Below, piece after piece: positions 16,071-23,271 of a DNA stretch of 64,000 bases. Position 1 is the stretch's first letter; the number at the start of each line of letters is the position of its first letter. Below the pieces are notes generated by a model that made no database searches, was not told where the DNA came from, and saw nothing but the letters and a program-made list of their open reading frames with translations. The DNA is from CAZMXP01 sp964570285 (lineage in GTDB: Bacteria; Planctomycetota; PLA2), in assembly GCA_964570285.1 (NCBI GenBank), contig CAZMXP010000008.1, forward strand, positions 1-64,000, in the 5' to 3' direction. A program made the position numbers and the translations under genes.

Positions 16071-16752
16071 GAACCGGAGCCCGGACGGCCGCACCTCGAA
16101 GGGGGAGCAGACGCGCGAGCTCATCGTCGAGACCGCGCTGCGCCTCTTCCGCGAGCGCGGCTACGACGCGACGACGATGCGCGCGGTCGCGGACGAGGCG
16201 GGCGTATCCCTCGGCAACGCCTACTACTACTTCCAGTCGAAGGAGCACCTGCTCCACGCCTACTACCGGCGCATCCACGAAGCGCACCTCAAGGCGGCCG
16301 AGCCGGTCCTCCGCCAGGAGAGGGGGCTGCGGGGGCGGCTGCTCGGCGTCATCGAGGCGCACCTCGCCGTCATCGAGCCCTACCACCGCTTCAGCGGCCT
16401 GCTCTTCCGCACGGCCGCGGACCCGAGAAGCCCGCTGAACCCCTTCCACGAGGACTCTCGCGAGGAGCGGCTCGCGGGGACGGCGCTCTTCGCCCGCGTG
16501 CTCGAGGGCTCGGACCGGAAGTTCCCGAAGGATCTCGCGCCGAGGCTGCCGGGCCTGCTCTGGACCTACAGCATGGGCATCGTGCTCTTCTGGATCCACG
16601 ACGAGTCCCCGGGCCGCGCCCGCACCCGCAAGCTCGCGGAGCACACCGTCGACATGGTCGTCCCGCTGCTGAAGCTGATCTCGAACCCGCTGCTGCGGCC
16701 GCTGCGCAAGGCCGCCGTCCGGCTGCTCGAGGAGATCCAGCCGGAGGCCTGA
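16057..16752 (+). CDS. TetR-family regulator of the desaturase operon
   Basis: 231 residues starting at TTG. No ATG or GTG lies in frame before the DNA-binding helices, and the -10 box is 8 nt upstream. The HTH domain (18-65) reads EQTRELIVETALRLFRERGYDATTMRAVADEAGVSLGNAYYYFQSKEH. The C-terminal domain has the TetR_C pattern with PYHRFSGLLFRTAADPRSPLNPF. The first five codons are encoded by its own operator palindrome. Identical or near-identical palindromes occur upstream of and across the start of the next gene, so it very probably represses both units. The inducer is unknown, perhaps a lipid or carotenoid given the target enzymes. Confidence 0.9.
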   Translation: MNAFKNRSPDGRTSKGEQTRELIVETALRLFRERGYDATTMRAVADEAGVSLGNAYYYFQSKEHLLHAYYRRIHEAHLKAAEPVLRQERGLRGRLLGVIEAHLAVIEPYHRFSGLLFRTAADPRSPLNPFHEDSREERLAGTALFARVLEGSDRKFPKDLAPRLPGLLWTYSMGIVLFWIHDESPGRARTRKLAEHTVDMVVPLLKLISNPLLRPLRKAAVRLLEEIQPEA

Positions 16753-16777
16753 GCCCGCCCCCCCCGCCCCCCCGATA

Positions 16778-16791
16778 TTGAACGCGTTCAA
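16778..16791. promoter_or_regulatory. Second copy of the TetR operator TTGAACGCGTTCAA
   Basis: A perfect 14-bp palindrome, extended to 16 by flanking A/T. It is identical to the one over the regulator's own start and lies 8 bp upstream of the -35 box of the FAD enzyme gene. Confidence 0.8.
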
Positions 16792-16799
16792 TAAATAGC

Positions 16800-16843
16800 T
16801 TGCCCCGCCGGTGGGGCCCGGCTACATTTTTGAACATGTTCAA
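16800..16843 (+). promoter_or_regulatory. Promoter TTGCCC-N17-TACATT with operator TTGAACATGTTCAA
   Basis: The -35 TTGCCC (16800-16805) and -10 TACATT (16823-16828) have the same 17-bp spacing as the regulator's promoter. The operator (16830-16843) differs from the other two copies only in the central dinucleotide, and its centre is the ATG start codon of the downstream gene. Confidence 0.75.
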
Positions 16844-18374
16844 GACAGAGTTGCGCCCTCGGCCGCCGCGCCGCGCGCCCGGGACGGACCGGTTCGATGT
16901 CGCGGTCGTCGGCGCGGGCATCGCGGGGCTCGCGACCGCGACGCGACTCTCTGCCCTGGGGCTTTCGACCGTGCTCCTCGAGGCGCACAGCCACGTCGGC
17001 GGGTGCGCGGGCTACTTCGCGCGGCGCGGCTTTGGCTTCGACGTGGGCGCCACGACGCTCGTGGACTTCGGGCCCGACGGCGTGGGCGGGGAGTGGCTCT
17101 CGAGCATCGGCCTCGCGCTCCCGCCCGCCGACACGCTGCCGGGCTATGTCGCGTGGCTGCCCGACCGGACGGTGGTGCTCCACCGCGACCCGGCGCGGTG
17201 GGCGAGGGAGCGCCTGCGGATGCTCGGCGATTCGGAGGGCCACCGGCGGCTCTGGCGGACGCTCGACCGGCTCGCGCAGGTCTTCTGGCGCGTCGCGAGG
17301 CAGGGCGCCCGGCTGCCGATCCGGTCTCCCGCGGAGGCGCTGCGCGCGCTGCGCCTCGTGGGCCTCGGAGGCGTGCCGCTGCTGCGCTACCTCCGCTGGA
17401 CGCTCGGGGATCTGCTCCGCGCCTGCGGGTTGCGCGGGGAGGCGCCCCTGGCCGGGCTGCTCTCGATGCTCGTCGAGGACACCGTGCACGGCGAGATCGA
17501 CAGCGCGCCGCTCGTCAACTGCGCCCTCGGCATCACGATCCGGGGCGCGGGGCTGACGCGGGTGCGCGGCGGGATGCGCGGGTTCCTGCGGGCGGTCGTG
17601 CGCCACTACCGGGCGATGGGCGGCGTGCTGCGCCTCGCCTGCCCGGTGGAGGCATGCACCGGGCGCGAGGGCGCGTTCACGCTGCGAGCGCGGTCGTGCG
17701 AGGTGCGCGCGGCGCGCGTCGTCAGCGCGCTGCCGGCGGCGCTGACGGCGCGCATCGCGCCCCCGGCGGTCGGCGAGGCGCTCGCGCCCTTCCTGCGGCG
17801 CGACCGGGAGGCGGAGGGGGGTGCCCTCGCGCTCTTCCTCGGGGTGCCGGAGGAGGAGGTGCTCGGGCAGGAGTTCACGCACCACCAGATCATGCAGAGC
17901 TACGACGCGCCGCTCGGCAACGGGAACAACATGTTCCTCTCGGTGTCGGCCGCGGGCGACCGCGCGAGCGCGCCTCCCGGCTTCCGGGCGGTGATGGTCT
18001 CCACGCACTGCGACCTCGACGGGTGGAGCGGGCTCGACGAGGCCACCTACGCGCGGAAGAAGCGCGAGGCCGGGGCGGCGCTGCTGGGCCACGCGAGGCG
18101 CGTCTACCCGCGCCTCGGCGACGGGGCCCGCGTGTTCGAGGTCGCGACGCCGCGCACCTACGAGCGGTTCACGGGCCGCCCGCGCGGCGCGGTCGGCGGC
18201 GTGCGCCAGACGATGCGCAACAGCAACCAGTTCGCGATCCCGCACGACGTCGGCGTGCCCGGCTTCCATCTCGTCGGCGACTCGACTTGGCCGGGCCTCG
18301 GCACCGTCGCCTGCGTGCTCGGCAGCCGCCTCGTCGCCGCGGACGTGCTGCGCGCGGAGGCCGCGCGTGCCTGA
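16836..18374 (+). CDS. FAD-dependent desaturase/isomerase, CrtI/CrtISO/retinol-saturase family
   Basis: 512 residues. The N-terminal dinucleotide-binding fold is VAVVGAGIAGLATATRLSALG (about 23-43), followed by LEAHSHVGGCAGYFARRGFGFDVGAT, the family's FAD-binding hallmark. The C-terminal block VPGFHLVGDSTWPGLGTVACVLGSRLVAADVL is the second FAD motif. Members act on carotenoids, retinoids or other polyenes. The ATG start lies inside a TetR operator and 7 nt after the -10 box; an upstream in-frame start would lie upstream of the -10. It overlaps the desaturase gene by 8 bp, so the two enzymes are co-produced. Substrate not readable. Confidence 0.86.
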   Translation: MFKTELRPRPPRRAPGTDRFDVAVVGAGIAGLATATRLSALGLSTVLLEAHSHVGGCAGYFARRGFGFDVGATTLVDFGPDGVGGEWLSSIGLALPPADTLPGYVAWLPDRTVVLHRDPARWARERLRMLGDSEGHRRLWRTLDRLAQVFWRVARQGARLPIRSPAEALRALRLVGLGGVPLLRYLRWTLGDLLRACGLRGEAPLAGLLSMLVEDTVHGEIDSAPLVNCALGITIRGAGLTRVRGGMRGFLRAVVRHYRAMGGVLRLACPVEACTGREGAFTLRARSCEVRAARVVSALPAALTARIAPPAVGEALAPFLRRDREAEGGALALFLGVPEEEVLGQEFTHHQIMQSYDAPLGNGNNMFLSVSAAGDRASAPPGFRAVMVSTHCDLDGWSGLDEATYARKKREAGAALLGHARRVYPRLGDGARVFEVATPRTYERFTGRPRGAVGGVRQTMRNSNQFAIPHDVGVPGFHLVGDSTWPGLGTVACVLGSRLVAADVLRAEAARA

Positions 18375-19152
18375 ACTGCCGCGCATCGACGACCTCGGCC
18401 GCGACCTGCTGCTCGCGACCCGCGGGCAGCGGCGCGTCGCACTCGCGCGCCCGTTCGTCGGCGTCGCGCTCTTCGCCGTCGCCGTGAGCCTCGAACTCTG
18501 GTGGGCGACGCCGCTGCTGATGTTCCTCACCTTCGTCGCGGTGGTCACGGTGACGCACGACGTCGTCCACGGCTCTCTCGGCCTCGGGGCGCGCGAGACG
18601 GAGTGGGCGCTCTTCGCGATGGGTGCCGTGCTCTTCGAGAGCGGCCACGCCTACCGCGCGACCCACCTGCGCCACCACGCCGCCTTCCCCGGCCCCGACG
18701 ATCCGGAGGGCGATCCGGCGCGCATGTCGCTGCCGCGCGCGATCCTCGAGGGTCCGCTCTTCCTGCCTCGCCTCTGGCTCTGGGCGTGGCGCAAGTGCCC
18801 CGCGGAACGGCGCTGGCTCCTACTCGAGGCCCTCTGGTGCGCCGCGGGCGCGCTCGCCGCGCTCACGGTCGACTCCGCCTTCGTACGGCTCTACTGGCTC
18901 GGCGCGCTCCTCGGGAGCTGGGTCTATCCGCTGCTGACCGTGCATCTCCCCCACCGCGACTACGGCACGTCGCCGCTGACGCAGACCCGCACGCTGCGCG
19001 GCAGGATCATCCCCGCCCTCTTCCTCGAGCTCACCTACCACCTCGAGCACCACCTCTACCCGCGCGTGCCGAGCCACAACCTCCCCGAGCTCTCGCGCCG
19101 CCTCGACCCCCTGCTCCGCGACCACGGCGTCGTCCCCGTCCGGGTCCCATGA
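18367..19152 (+). CDS. Membrane di-iron fatty acid desaturase/carotenoid hydroxylase-type enzyme
   Basis: 261 residues, short for a desaturase but complete. The three histidine boxes of integral-membrane di-iron enzymes are present: HDVVH near residue 60, HLRHH near 103 and HLEHH near 223, with a further HLPHRDY. Hydrophobic segments lie at about 30-60 and 155-190. Enzymes with this pattern desaturate acyl chains or hydroxylate/ketolate carotenoid rings. Its overlap with a CrtI-like FAD enzyme favours a polyene or carotenoid substrate, but fatty acid desaturation remains possible. GTG start within the end of the preceding gene. Confidence 0.83.
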   Translation: MPELPRIDDLGRDLLLATRGQRRVALARPFVGVALFAVAVSLELWWATPLLMFLTFVAVVTVTHDVVHGSLGLGARETEWALFAMGAVLFESGHAYRATHLRHHAAFPGPDDPEGDPARMSLPRAILEGPLFLPRLWLWAWRKCPAERRWLLLEALWCAAGALAALTVDSAFVRLYWLGALLGSWVYPLLTVHLPHRDYGTSPLTQTRTLRGRIIPALFLELTYHLEHHLYPRVPSHNLPELSRRLDPLLRDHGVVPVRVP

Positions 19153-19214
19153 GACCCTCGCGTTCCGGCCCGCGCGCCTCTCAGTGTGCAATGGCACGCC
19201 CAAGGCCACGCGGA

Positions 19215-19602
19215 GGACCACAGCCTTCGTCTTGTAGGAGGAGATGAGGAACCCAGGAACCTAGGAACAGAGGAGAGGGCGCCTTCGATCCATCCGGGTA
19301 CCGGGATGCTCCCCTCTCCTCTCATGGGTTCCTCCCTTCCTGGGTTCCTTATCAAATCCGATACCCTCGGCCCTAATCGCTCGTCCTGCATGCCCGCAGA
19401 CTCCTCGCCGCTTGCACGGATCCCGGCGAGTCACCGAATTCGAGCGGGGAGAACGAAAACCACGAAGGCACGAAGGAGCCCCCGCCACCCGGTGCACGCG
19501 CTGCGCGCAGGCTCGTCGCTTCCCTCTCTCCGTGCCTTCCCGCCTTCGTGGTCATCGTTCAGGATGACCCGCGCAGCGGCCTGCGCTCATTCGGTTGCGG
19601 CG
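19215..19602. repeat. Repeat family A, copy 1 (~388 bp)
   Basis: Direct repeat of 19719-20113, nearly identical over its length with scattered substitutions. Inside it, 13-bp arms (19247-19259 and 19337-19349, AGGAACCCAGGAA type) and 11-bp inner arms (19269-19279, 19312-19322) form a ~100-nt imperfect hairpin. CCACGAAGG/CCTTCGTGG form a second inverted pair (19460-19468, 19543-19551). Confidence 0.85.
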
Positions 19603-19718
19603 TCGAGCAGCGCTGTACGACGAGTGGGACCGAGTCACGAAGGGTGTTCGGGTGTCAGGGGCGAACGCGCTCGGAAACGCGCAAGGATGTGGCCGCGCGC
19701 GCCCTTCTTGAGTGCAGT

Positions 19719-20113
19719 GGACCACAGCCTTCGTCGTGAGGTTGGAAGAAGGAACCCAGGAACCTAGGAACAGAGGAGAGGGCGCCTTCGATCCATCCGA
19801 GACCCGGGATGCTCCCCTCTCCTCTCATGGGTTCCGCCCTTCCTGGGTTCCTTATCAAGTCCGATACCCTCGGCCCTGATCGCTCGTCCTACATGCCCGC
19901 AGACTCCTCGCCGCTTGCACGGATCCCGGCGAGTCACTGAATTCGAGCGGGGAGAACGAGAACCACGAAGGCACGAAGACACGAAGGAGCCCCCGCCACC
20001 CGGTGCACGCGCTCCGCGCAGGCTCGTCGCTTCCCTCTCTCCGTGCCTTCCCGCCTTCGTGGTCATCGTTCAGGATGACCCGCGCAGCGGCCTGCACTCG
20101 TTTGCTTGCGGCG
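19719..20113. repeat. Repeat family A, copy 2 (~395 bp)
   Basis: Second copy of family A, in the same orientation. It carries an extra ACACGAAG unit near 19979, giving GGCACGAAGACACGAAGG, so the short motif itself seems to expand or contract. The preserved hairpin arms suggest the structure matters or is the substrate for spread. Confidence 0.85.
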
Positions 20114-20133
20114 CAAAATCGACGCGCGGCGCC

Positions 20134-20383
20134 TCTGTACTACTAACCCTCGGATTTCGCGCTCCCTGCGCAAATTCTCGTGCTGCCCTCGTGCGGCGCC
20201 TGGAACCGAGCCAAGGTGGCCTCTTCGCAGCCATCCTCTGCGGCGGGGGAGGGACGCACGCAGCCCTCCGCCCCGCGCGCGTCACCCGGATCCCGCAGCT
20301 CCTCACTAGGCGCAGCGCGGCCTTCGGCCGTCGCTGATTTGGTTGCGGCGTCAAGCCGCGCTGCGCCTCTGTGTCTCTGTGCT
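20134..20383. repeat. Repeat family B, copy 1 (250 bp)
   Basis: Starts TCTGTACTACTAACCCTC and ends TCTGTGTCTCTGTGCT. It is a direct repeat of 20551-20800 with the same length and a few substitutions. It includes a GC-rich hairpin-forming centre (GCGCAGCGCGGCCTTCGGCCGTCGC). Confidence 0.85.
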
Positions 20384-20550
20384 CCTCCTAATCGCTCGAC
20401 CTCGACCCTGCGGCGCCAGGAAGGAGTAGCACAGAGGCACAGAGCCACAGAGGTGGAATTGGAGTGGGAGCGCGAGTCCGTGACGCGACCCGCAACGGAT
20501 CGCGCCAGTTCATCCGAGTCCTCCTACCCCCGCTCATCTTCCCTCCGATC

Positions 20551-20800
20551 TCTGTACTACTAACCCTCGGATTTCGCGCTCCCTGCGCAAATTCTCGGGC
20601 TGCCCTCGCGCGGCGCCTGGAACCGAGACAAGGTGGCCGCATCGCCGCCATCCTCTGCGGCGGGGGAGGGACGCACGCAGCCCTCTGCCCCGCGCGCGTC
20701 ACCCGGATCCCGCAGCTCCTCACTAGGCGCAGCGCGGCCTTCGGCCGTCGCTGATTTGGTTGCGGCGTCAAGCCGCGCTGCGTCTCTGTGTCTCTGTGCT
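20551..20800. repeat. Repeat family B, copy 2 (250 bp)
   Basis: Second copy of family B, exactly 250 bp like the first and 417 bp downstream of it. The 167-bp spacer between copies contains CACAGAGGCACAGAGCCACAGAGG, the reverse complement of the motif that ends each copy. Confidence 0.85.
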
Positions 20801-20836
20801 ACGCCCTCCACGGTGCCCCGTGGGGTCGTGCAGAGC

Positions 20837-21238
20837 TCAGCTCGCGAGCAGGGCCCGCAGCGCCGGCGGCACGGTGCGCGCCCGCGCGTCGGGTCCGACG
20901 CAGACCATGACGACCTTCGCGTCCGCGGCGACCCTGCCGTCCGCGAAGGCGATCTCCTGCGCGAAGGTGAACGACGTGTGGCCGATCGCAGAGATCGCGG
21001 TGCGGATCACGAGCCGGTCGCCCAGGCGCACCTGCACGCGGTAGGAGACCTCCTGCCGGACGACGACGATGTGCACGCCGTGCTTCTCGGGCACGGAGGT
21101 GTAGCTCTCCCCCCGGTCGCGCAGGTAGCAGAGGCGGCCGTGCTCGAGCCAGTTCACATAGACGGCGTTGTTCAGATGGCCGTACGGATCGAGTTCGTAC
21201 GAGCGCGCCTCGACATCCGCCACCGAAGGTTCCGACAC
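20837..21238 (-). CDS. Acyl-CoA thioesterase, hot-dog fold (YbgC/FadM-like)
   Basis: 133 residues. The 4-hydroxybenzoyl-CoA thioesterase signature is clear: YELDPYGHLNNAVYVNWLEHGR (14-35) with the catalytic aspartate in LDPYGHLNN. Later strands are VVVRQEVSYRVQVRLGDRLVIRT and SFTFAQEIAF. Such enzymes hydrolyse acyl-CoA or acyl-ACP thioesters in the cytoplasm; the substrate is unknown. The GTG start lies 7 nt after TACAAT. It stands alone after a C-rich intergenic tract and faces the repeat region. Confidence 0.88.
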   Translation of the reverse strand: MSEPSVADVEARSYELDPYGHLNNAVYVNWLEHGRLCYLRDRGESYTSVPEKHGVHIVVVRQEVSYRVQVRLGDRLVIRTAISAIGHTSFTFAQEIAFADGRVAADAKVVMVCVGPDARARTVPPALRALLAS

Positions 21239-21245
21239 GGCGCGG

Positions 21246-21251
21246 ATTGTA
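21246..21251 (-). promoter_or_regulatory. -10 box TACAAT of the thioesterase gene
   Basis: Minus-strand TACAAT ends 7 nt before the GTG start; no SD sequence is present. No convincing -35 hexamer was found. Confidence 0.5.
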
Positions 21252-21275
21252 CGGTTCGACGGACCAAGGCCGTAG

Positions 21276-21324
21276 CCCCCACCCCCGCGCGCGCCCCCCG
21301 CGGCCCCCCCCCGCGCCCCCGCCC
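21276..21324 (-). other. G-run tract on the minus strand (possible G-quadruplex)
   Basis: Five runs of at least five consecutive C on the plus strand (up to nine) lie between the PtsN-like stop and the thioesterase promoter. The transcribed minus strand is therefore G-rich enough for an intramolecular quadruplex. Confidence 0.45.
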
Positions 21325-21336
21325 GGGCGGAATTGC

Positions 21337-21828
21337 CTAGTCGACCGGCACCGACTCGAAGAACGAGAAGAGCGACCGCCGGTCGGTGCAGGCCGCCAGT
21401 TGGCCGGCGAGGTTGGCGTCCCGCGCGACCAGCGCGAAGCCGCGCATCAGCGCGAGGTGCTCCTGCGTCGCGGTCGGGGGGCAGACCCAGAGCAGGAAGA
21501 CGAACGCCGGGATCTGGTCCTGCGCGCCGATGTCGATGCCTTGCTCGGCGAGGCCGACCGCGAGCCCGAGGCGGGGGCTGAACTTGCTCTTGGTGTGCGG
21601 CAGCGCGATGCCGTTGCCGAGGCCGGTCGAGGCGACATCCTCCCGCGCGAGGATCGCCTCGCGCACGCCCCGCTCCTTGCCGACCTCGATCGCGCCGATC
21701 ACGACGAGCGCGTCGACCAGCTCGGCCACGGCCCCGGCCCGCGTCGTCGCCTTCAGCGCCTGCACGACGGTGTCGTCGGGGACGAGGTCCCGCACGGACC
21801 GGCTCTCCTTCCAGTGCGATTTCGACAC
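21337..21828 (-). CDS. ptsN: PTS EIIA-type regulatory protein (PtsN/EIIA-Ntr-like)
   Basis: 163 residues. EIIA type-2 fold with the phosphorylatable histidine in TGLGNGIALPHTKS (about residue 79). It opens with RDLVPDDTVVQALKATTRAGAVAELVDAL, the common start of PtsN. These proteins accept phosphate from NPr and regulate nitrogen, potassium or metabolic enzymes rather than transporting sugar. No other PTS component or RpoN gene is in the window. The GTG start lies 10 nt after TACAAT. Confidence 0.86.
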   Translation of the reverse strand: MSKSHWKESRSVRDLVPDDTVVQALKATTRAGAVAELVDALVVIGAIEVGKERGVREAILAREDVASTGLGNGIALPHTKSKFSPRLGLAVGLAEQGIDIGAQDQIPAFVFLLWVCPPTATQEHLALMRGFALVARDANLAGQLAACTDRRSLFSFFESVPVD

Positions 21829-21885
21829 GGCAGCGCGTATTGTAGGCCCCTCGCAAGAGACGCGCCGCGCGGCCCGCCGCCCGCC

Positions 21886-22890
21886 TCAGTTCGCCGCTGC
21901 CATGCGCTTGAGCTGCGCGTCGACGAGCCCGCGCCGGCGCGGATCGGGCGCGAGGGCGGCGGCGCGCCGCATCCCCGCGATCCCCGCGGCCCGGTCGCCG
22001 CAAGCCTCCTCGACGAGCGCCAGCTCGTACTCGAGGTCGCAGAGCACGTCGGGGAGCAGCAGCGAGCCCGCGCCGACGAGGCAGCTCCGGAGCGTCGTCC
22101 TGACCGGGATCGGGCGGTAGGTGGGCTCCCGCATCAGTCCGTGCCAGTCGTGCGCGATCAGCAGCTCCGCCCAGCGCAGCGCGCTCTCGCCGAGGATCGT
22201 CACCGCGGCGTCCTCCTTGTTCAGGGCGGCGATCTCCCTGACGCGGCCCGCGAACGTGCCGAGAAACATCTTGATCGGGATCAGCTCCCTCTTCTTGACC
22301 ACCCTCGTGCCCGCGAGCATGCCGCGCCACTGGAGCAGCACCGGCCCCCCCCGCTTCTCGATCCGCTCCCACGCGCCGAGGAACGGGTTGATCAGCGTGT
22401 CGATGTCGTCGCCCGCATGCGACTCGAGATAGGCCCGCGCGAGTTCCATGTCGTTGAGGAATCGCGACTCCGGATAGGCGCTCTCGAACGCGCTCACCCG
22501 GTCCCCGGACCCCTTCTCGTTCTCCCGCGCGGCCAGGAACGCGCGCGTCGCCGAGGCGTACTCCCCCATCCACCCCTTCCGCACGGCGAAGCGGTCGAGG
22601 GTCGCCCGGATGTCGTCGCTCGACTCCTCCGCCGCGACGGCGAGGCGCGCGAGGTAGAGTTCGCGCTGCTCGGGATCCTCCTCGTCCTCGCGCACGAGGT
22701 CCACGAGGCGGCGGCAGTCGATCTCGATCTCCTGGCCGTCCGGGAGGCGCACCTTCACCGCCGAGGGGCTCTCGGAGAGCACCTCCGAGACCGGCTCGTC
22801 GTGGACGGAGCCCTTCTTGTCCACCCAGCGGACGCGGGGGGCGGCGAGGAGCAGGGACGCCGACGCGAGAAGGGCGAGAAGCGCGCGCAT
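21886..22890 (-). CDS. Secreted protein of unknown function
   Basis: 334 residues with a signal peptide (MRALLALLASASLLLAA). The next segment (VRWVDKKGSVHDEPVSEVLSESPSAVKVRLPDGQEIEIDCRRLVDL) resembles the short SH3-like or SLA1-like strand repeats seen at the mature N-terminus of some planctomycete secreted proteins. The remainder is helical with a tetratricopeptide-like end (YELALVEEACGDRAAGIAGMRRAAAL). I do not recognise a family. It shares overlapping -10 boxes with the divergent queF, only 20 bp separating the start codons. Confidence 0.75.
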   Translation of the reverse strand: MRALLALLASASLLLAAPRVRWVDKKGSVHDEPVSEVLSESPSAVKVRLPDGQEIEIDCRRLVDLVREDEEDPEQRELYLARLAVAAEESSDDIRATLDRFAVRKGWMGEYASATRAFLAARENEKGSGDRVSAFESAYPESRFLNDMELARAYLESHAGDDIDTLINPFLGAWERIEKRGGPVLLQWRGMLAGTRVVKKRELIPIKMFLGTFAGRVREIAALNKEDAAVTILGESALRWAELLIAHDWHGLMREPTYRPIPVRTTLRSCLVGAGSLLLPDVLCDLEYELALVEEACGDRAAGIAGMRRAAALAPDPRRRGLVDAQLKRMAAAN

Positions 22891-22896
22891 GGGCGC

Positions 22897-22903
22897 TAGT
22901 ATA
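22897..22903. promoter_or_regulatory. Overlapping divergent -10 boxes
   Basis: Plus-strand TAGTAT (22897-22902) lies 8 nt before queF's ATG. Minus-strand TATACT (22903-22898) lies 7 nt before the secreted-protein ATG. The two boxes share five base pairs, so RNA polymerase can occupy only one direction at a time. Confidence 0.6.
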
Positions 22904-22910
22904 GGTGCGG

Positions 22911-23240
22911 ATGGTGGAGACGTTCCCGAACCCGAAGCCCGGGCGCGACTACGAAATCGTGATCCGCTGCCCGGAGTTCACGTCGGTCTGCCCCGTGACG
23001 GGCCAGCCCGACTTCGGCACGATCACGGTCCGCTACACCCCCGACCGCCTCTGCCTCGAGCTCAAGTCGCTCAAGCTCTACCTCCAGGGCTACCGCAACC
23101 GGGGCATCTACTACGAGGCGGCGACGAACGCGATCCTCGACGACCTCGCCGGGGCGTGCGCGCCGCGCTCCATGACGGTCGAGGGCGCGTTCACCGCCCG
23201 CGGCGGCATCACGACGACCGTTCTCGCACGCCTCCCTTGA
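22911..23240 (+). CDS. queF: NADPH-dependent 7-cyano-7-deazaguanine reductase
   Basis: 109 residues, matching the short unimodular QueF type. Diagnostic blocks are ETFPNPKPGRDYEI, FTSVCPVTGQPDFGTI (catalytic Cys in SVCP, Asp in PDFGT), ELKSLKLYLQGYRNRGIYYE and the ending VEGAFTARGGITTTV. It reduces preQ0 to preQ1 in queuosine tRNA modification. ATG at 22911 is chosen because it lies 8 nt after the -10; a GTG two codons earlier is the alternative. No other queuosine gene is in the window. Confidence 0.95.
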   Translation: MVETFPNPKPGRDYEIVIRCPEFTSVCPVTGQPDFGTITVRYTPDRLCLELKSLKLYLQGYRNRGIYYEAATNAILDDLAGACAPRSMTVEGAFTARGGITTTVLARLP

Positions 23241-23271
23241 TTCGGGAGGCGCCCACGGGGAACATGGCCGC

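Larger units (their letters stand above)
19153..20836. other. 1.7-kb non-coding repeat region
   Basis: No reading frame here resembles a protein; frames shift between repeat copies. It holds two diverged copies of a ~390-bp repeat and two of a 250-bp repeat, listed separately. Short motifs recur (CCACGAAGGCACGAAG, TCTGTGTCTCTGTG, CACAGAGGCACAGAG), several facing each other as inverted pairs. It separates the desaturase operon from the convergent thioesterase gene. Confidence 0.75.

Noticed and set aside
19186..20811. Small ORFs inside the repeat region
   Set aside because: The same DNA copies give different frames and the predicted proteins are low-complexity with no start signals; no support as genes.
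19153..20836. CRISPR array, because of short recurring motifs
   Set aside because: No regular repeat-spacer periodicity; the motifs belong to two long repeat families.
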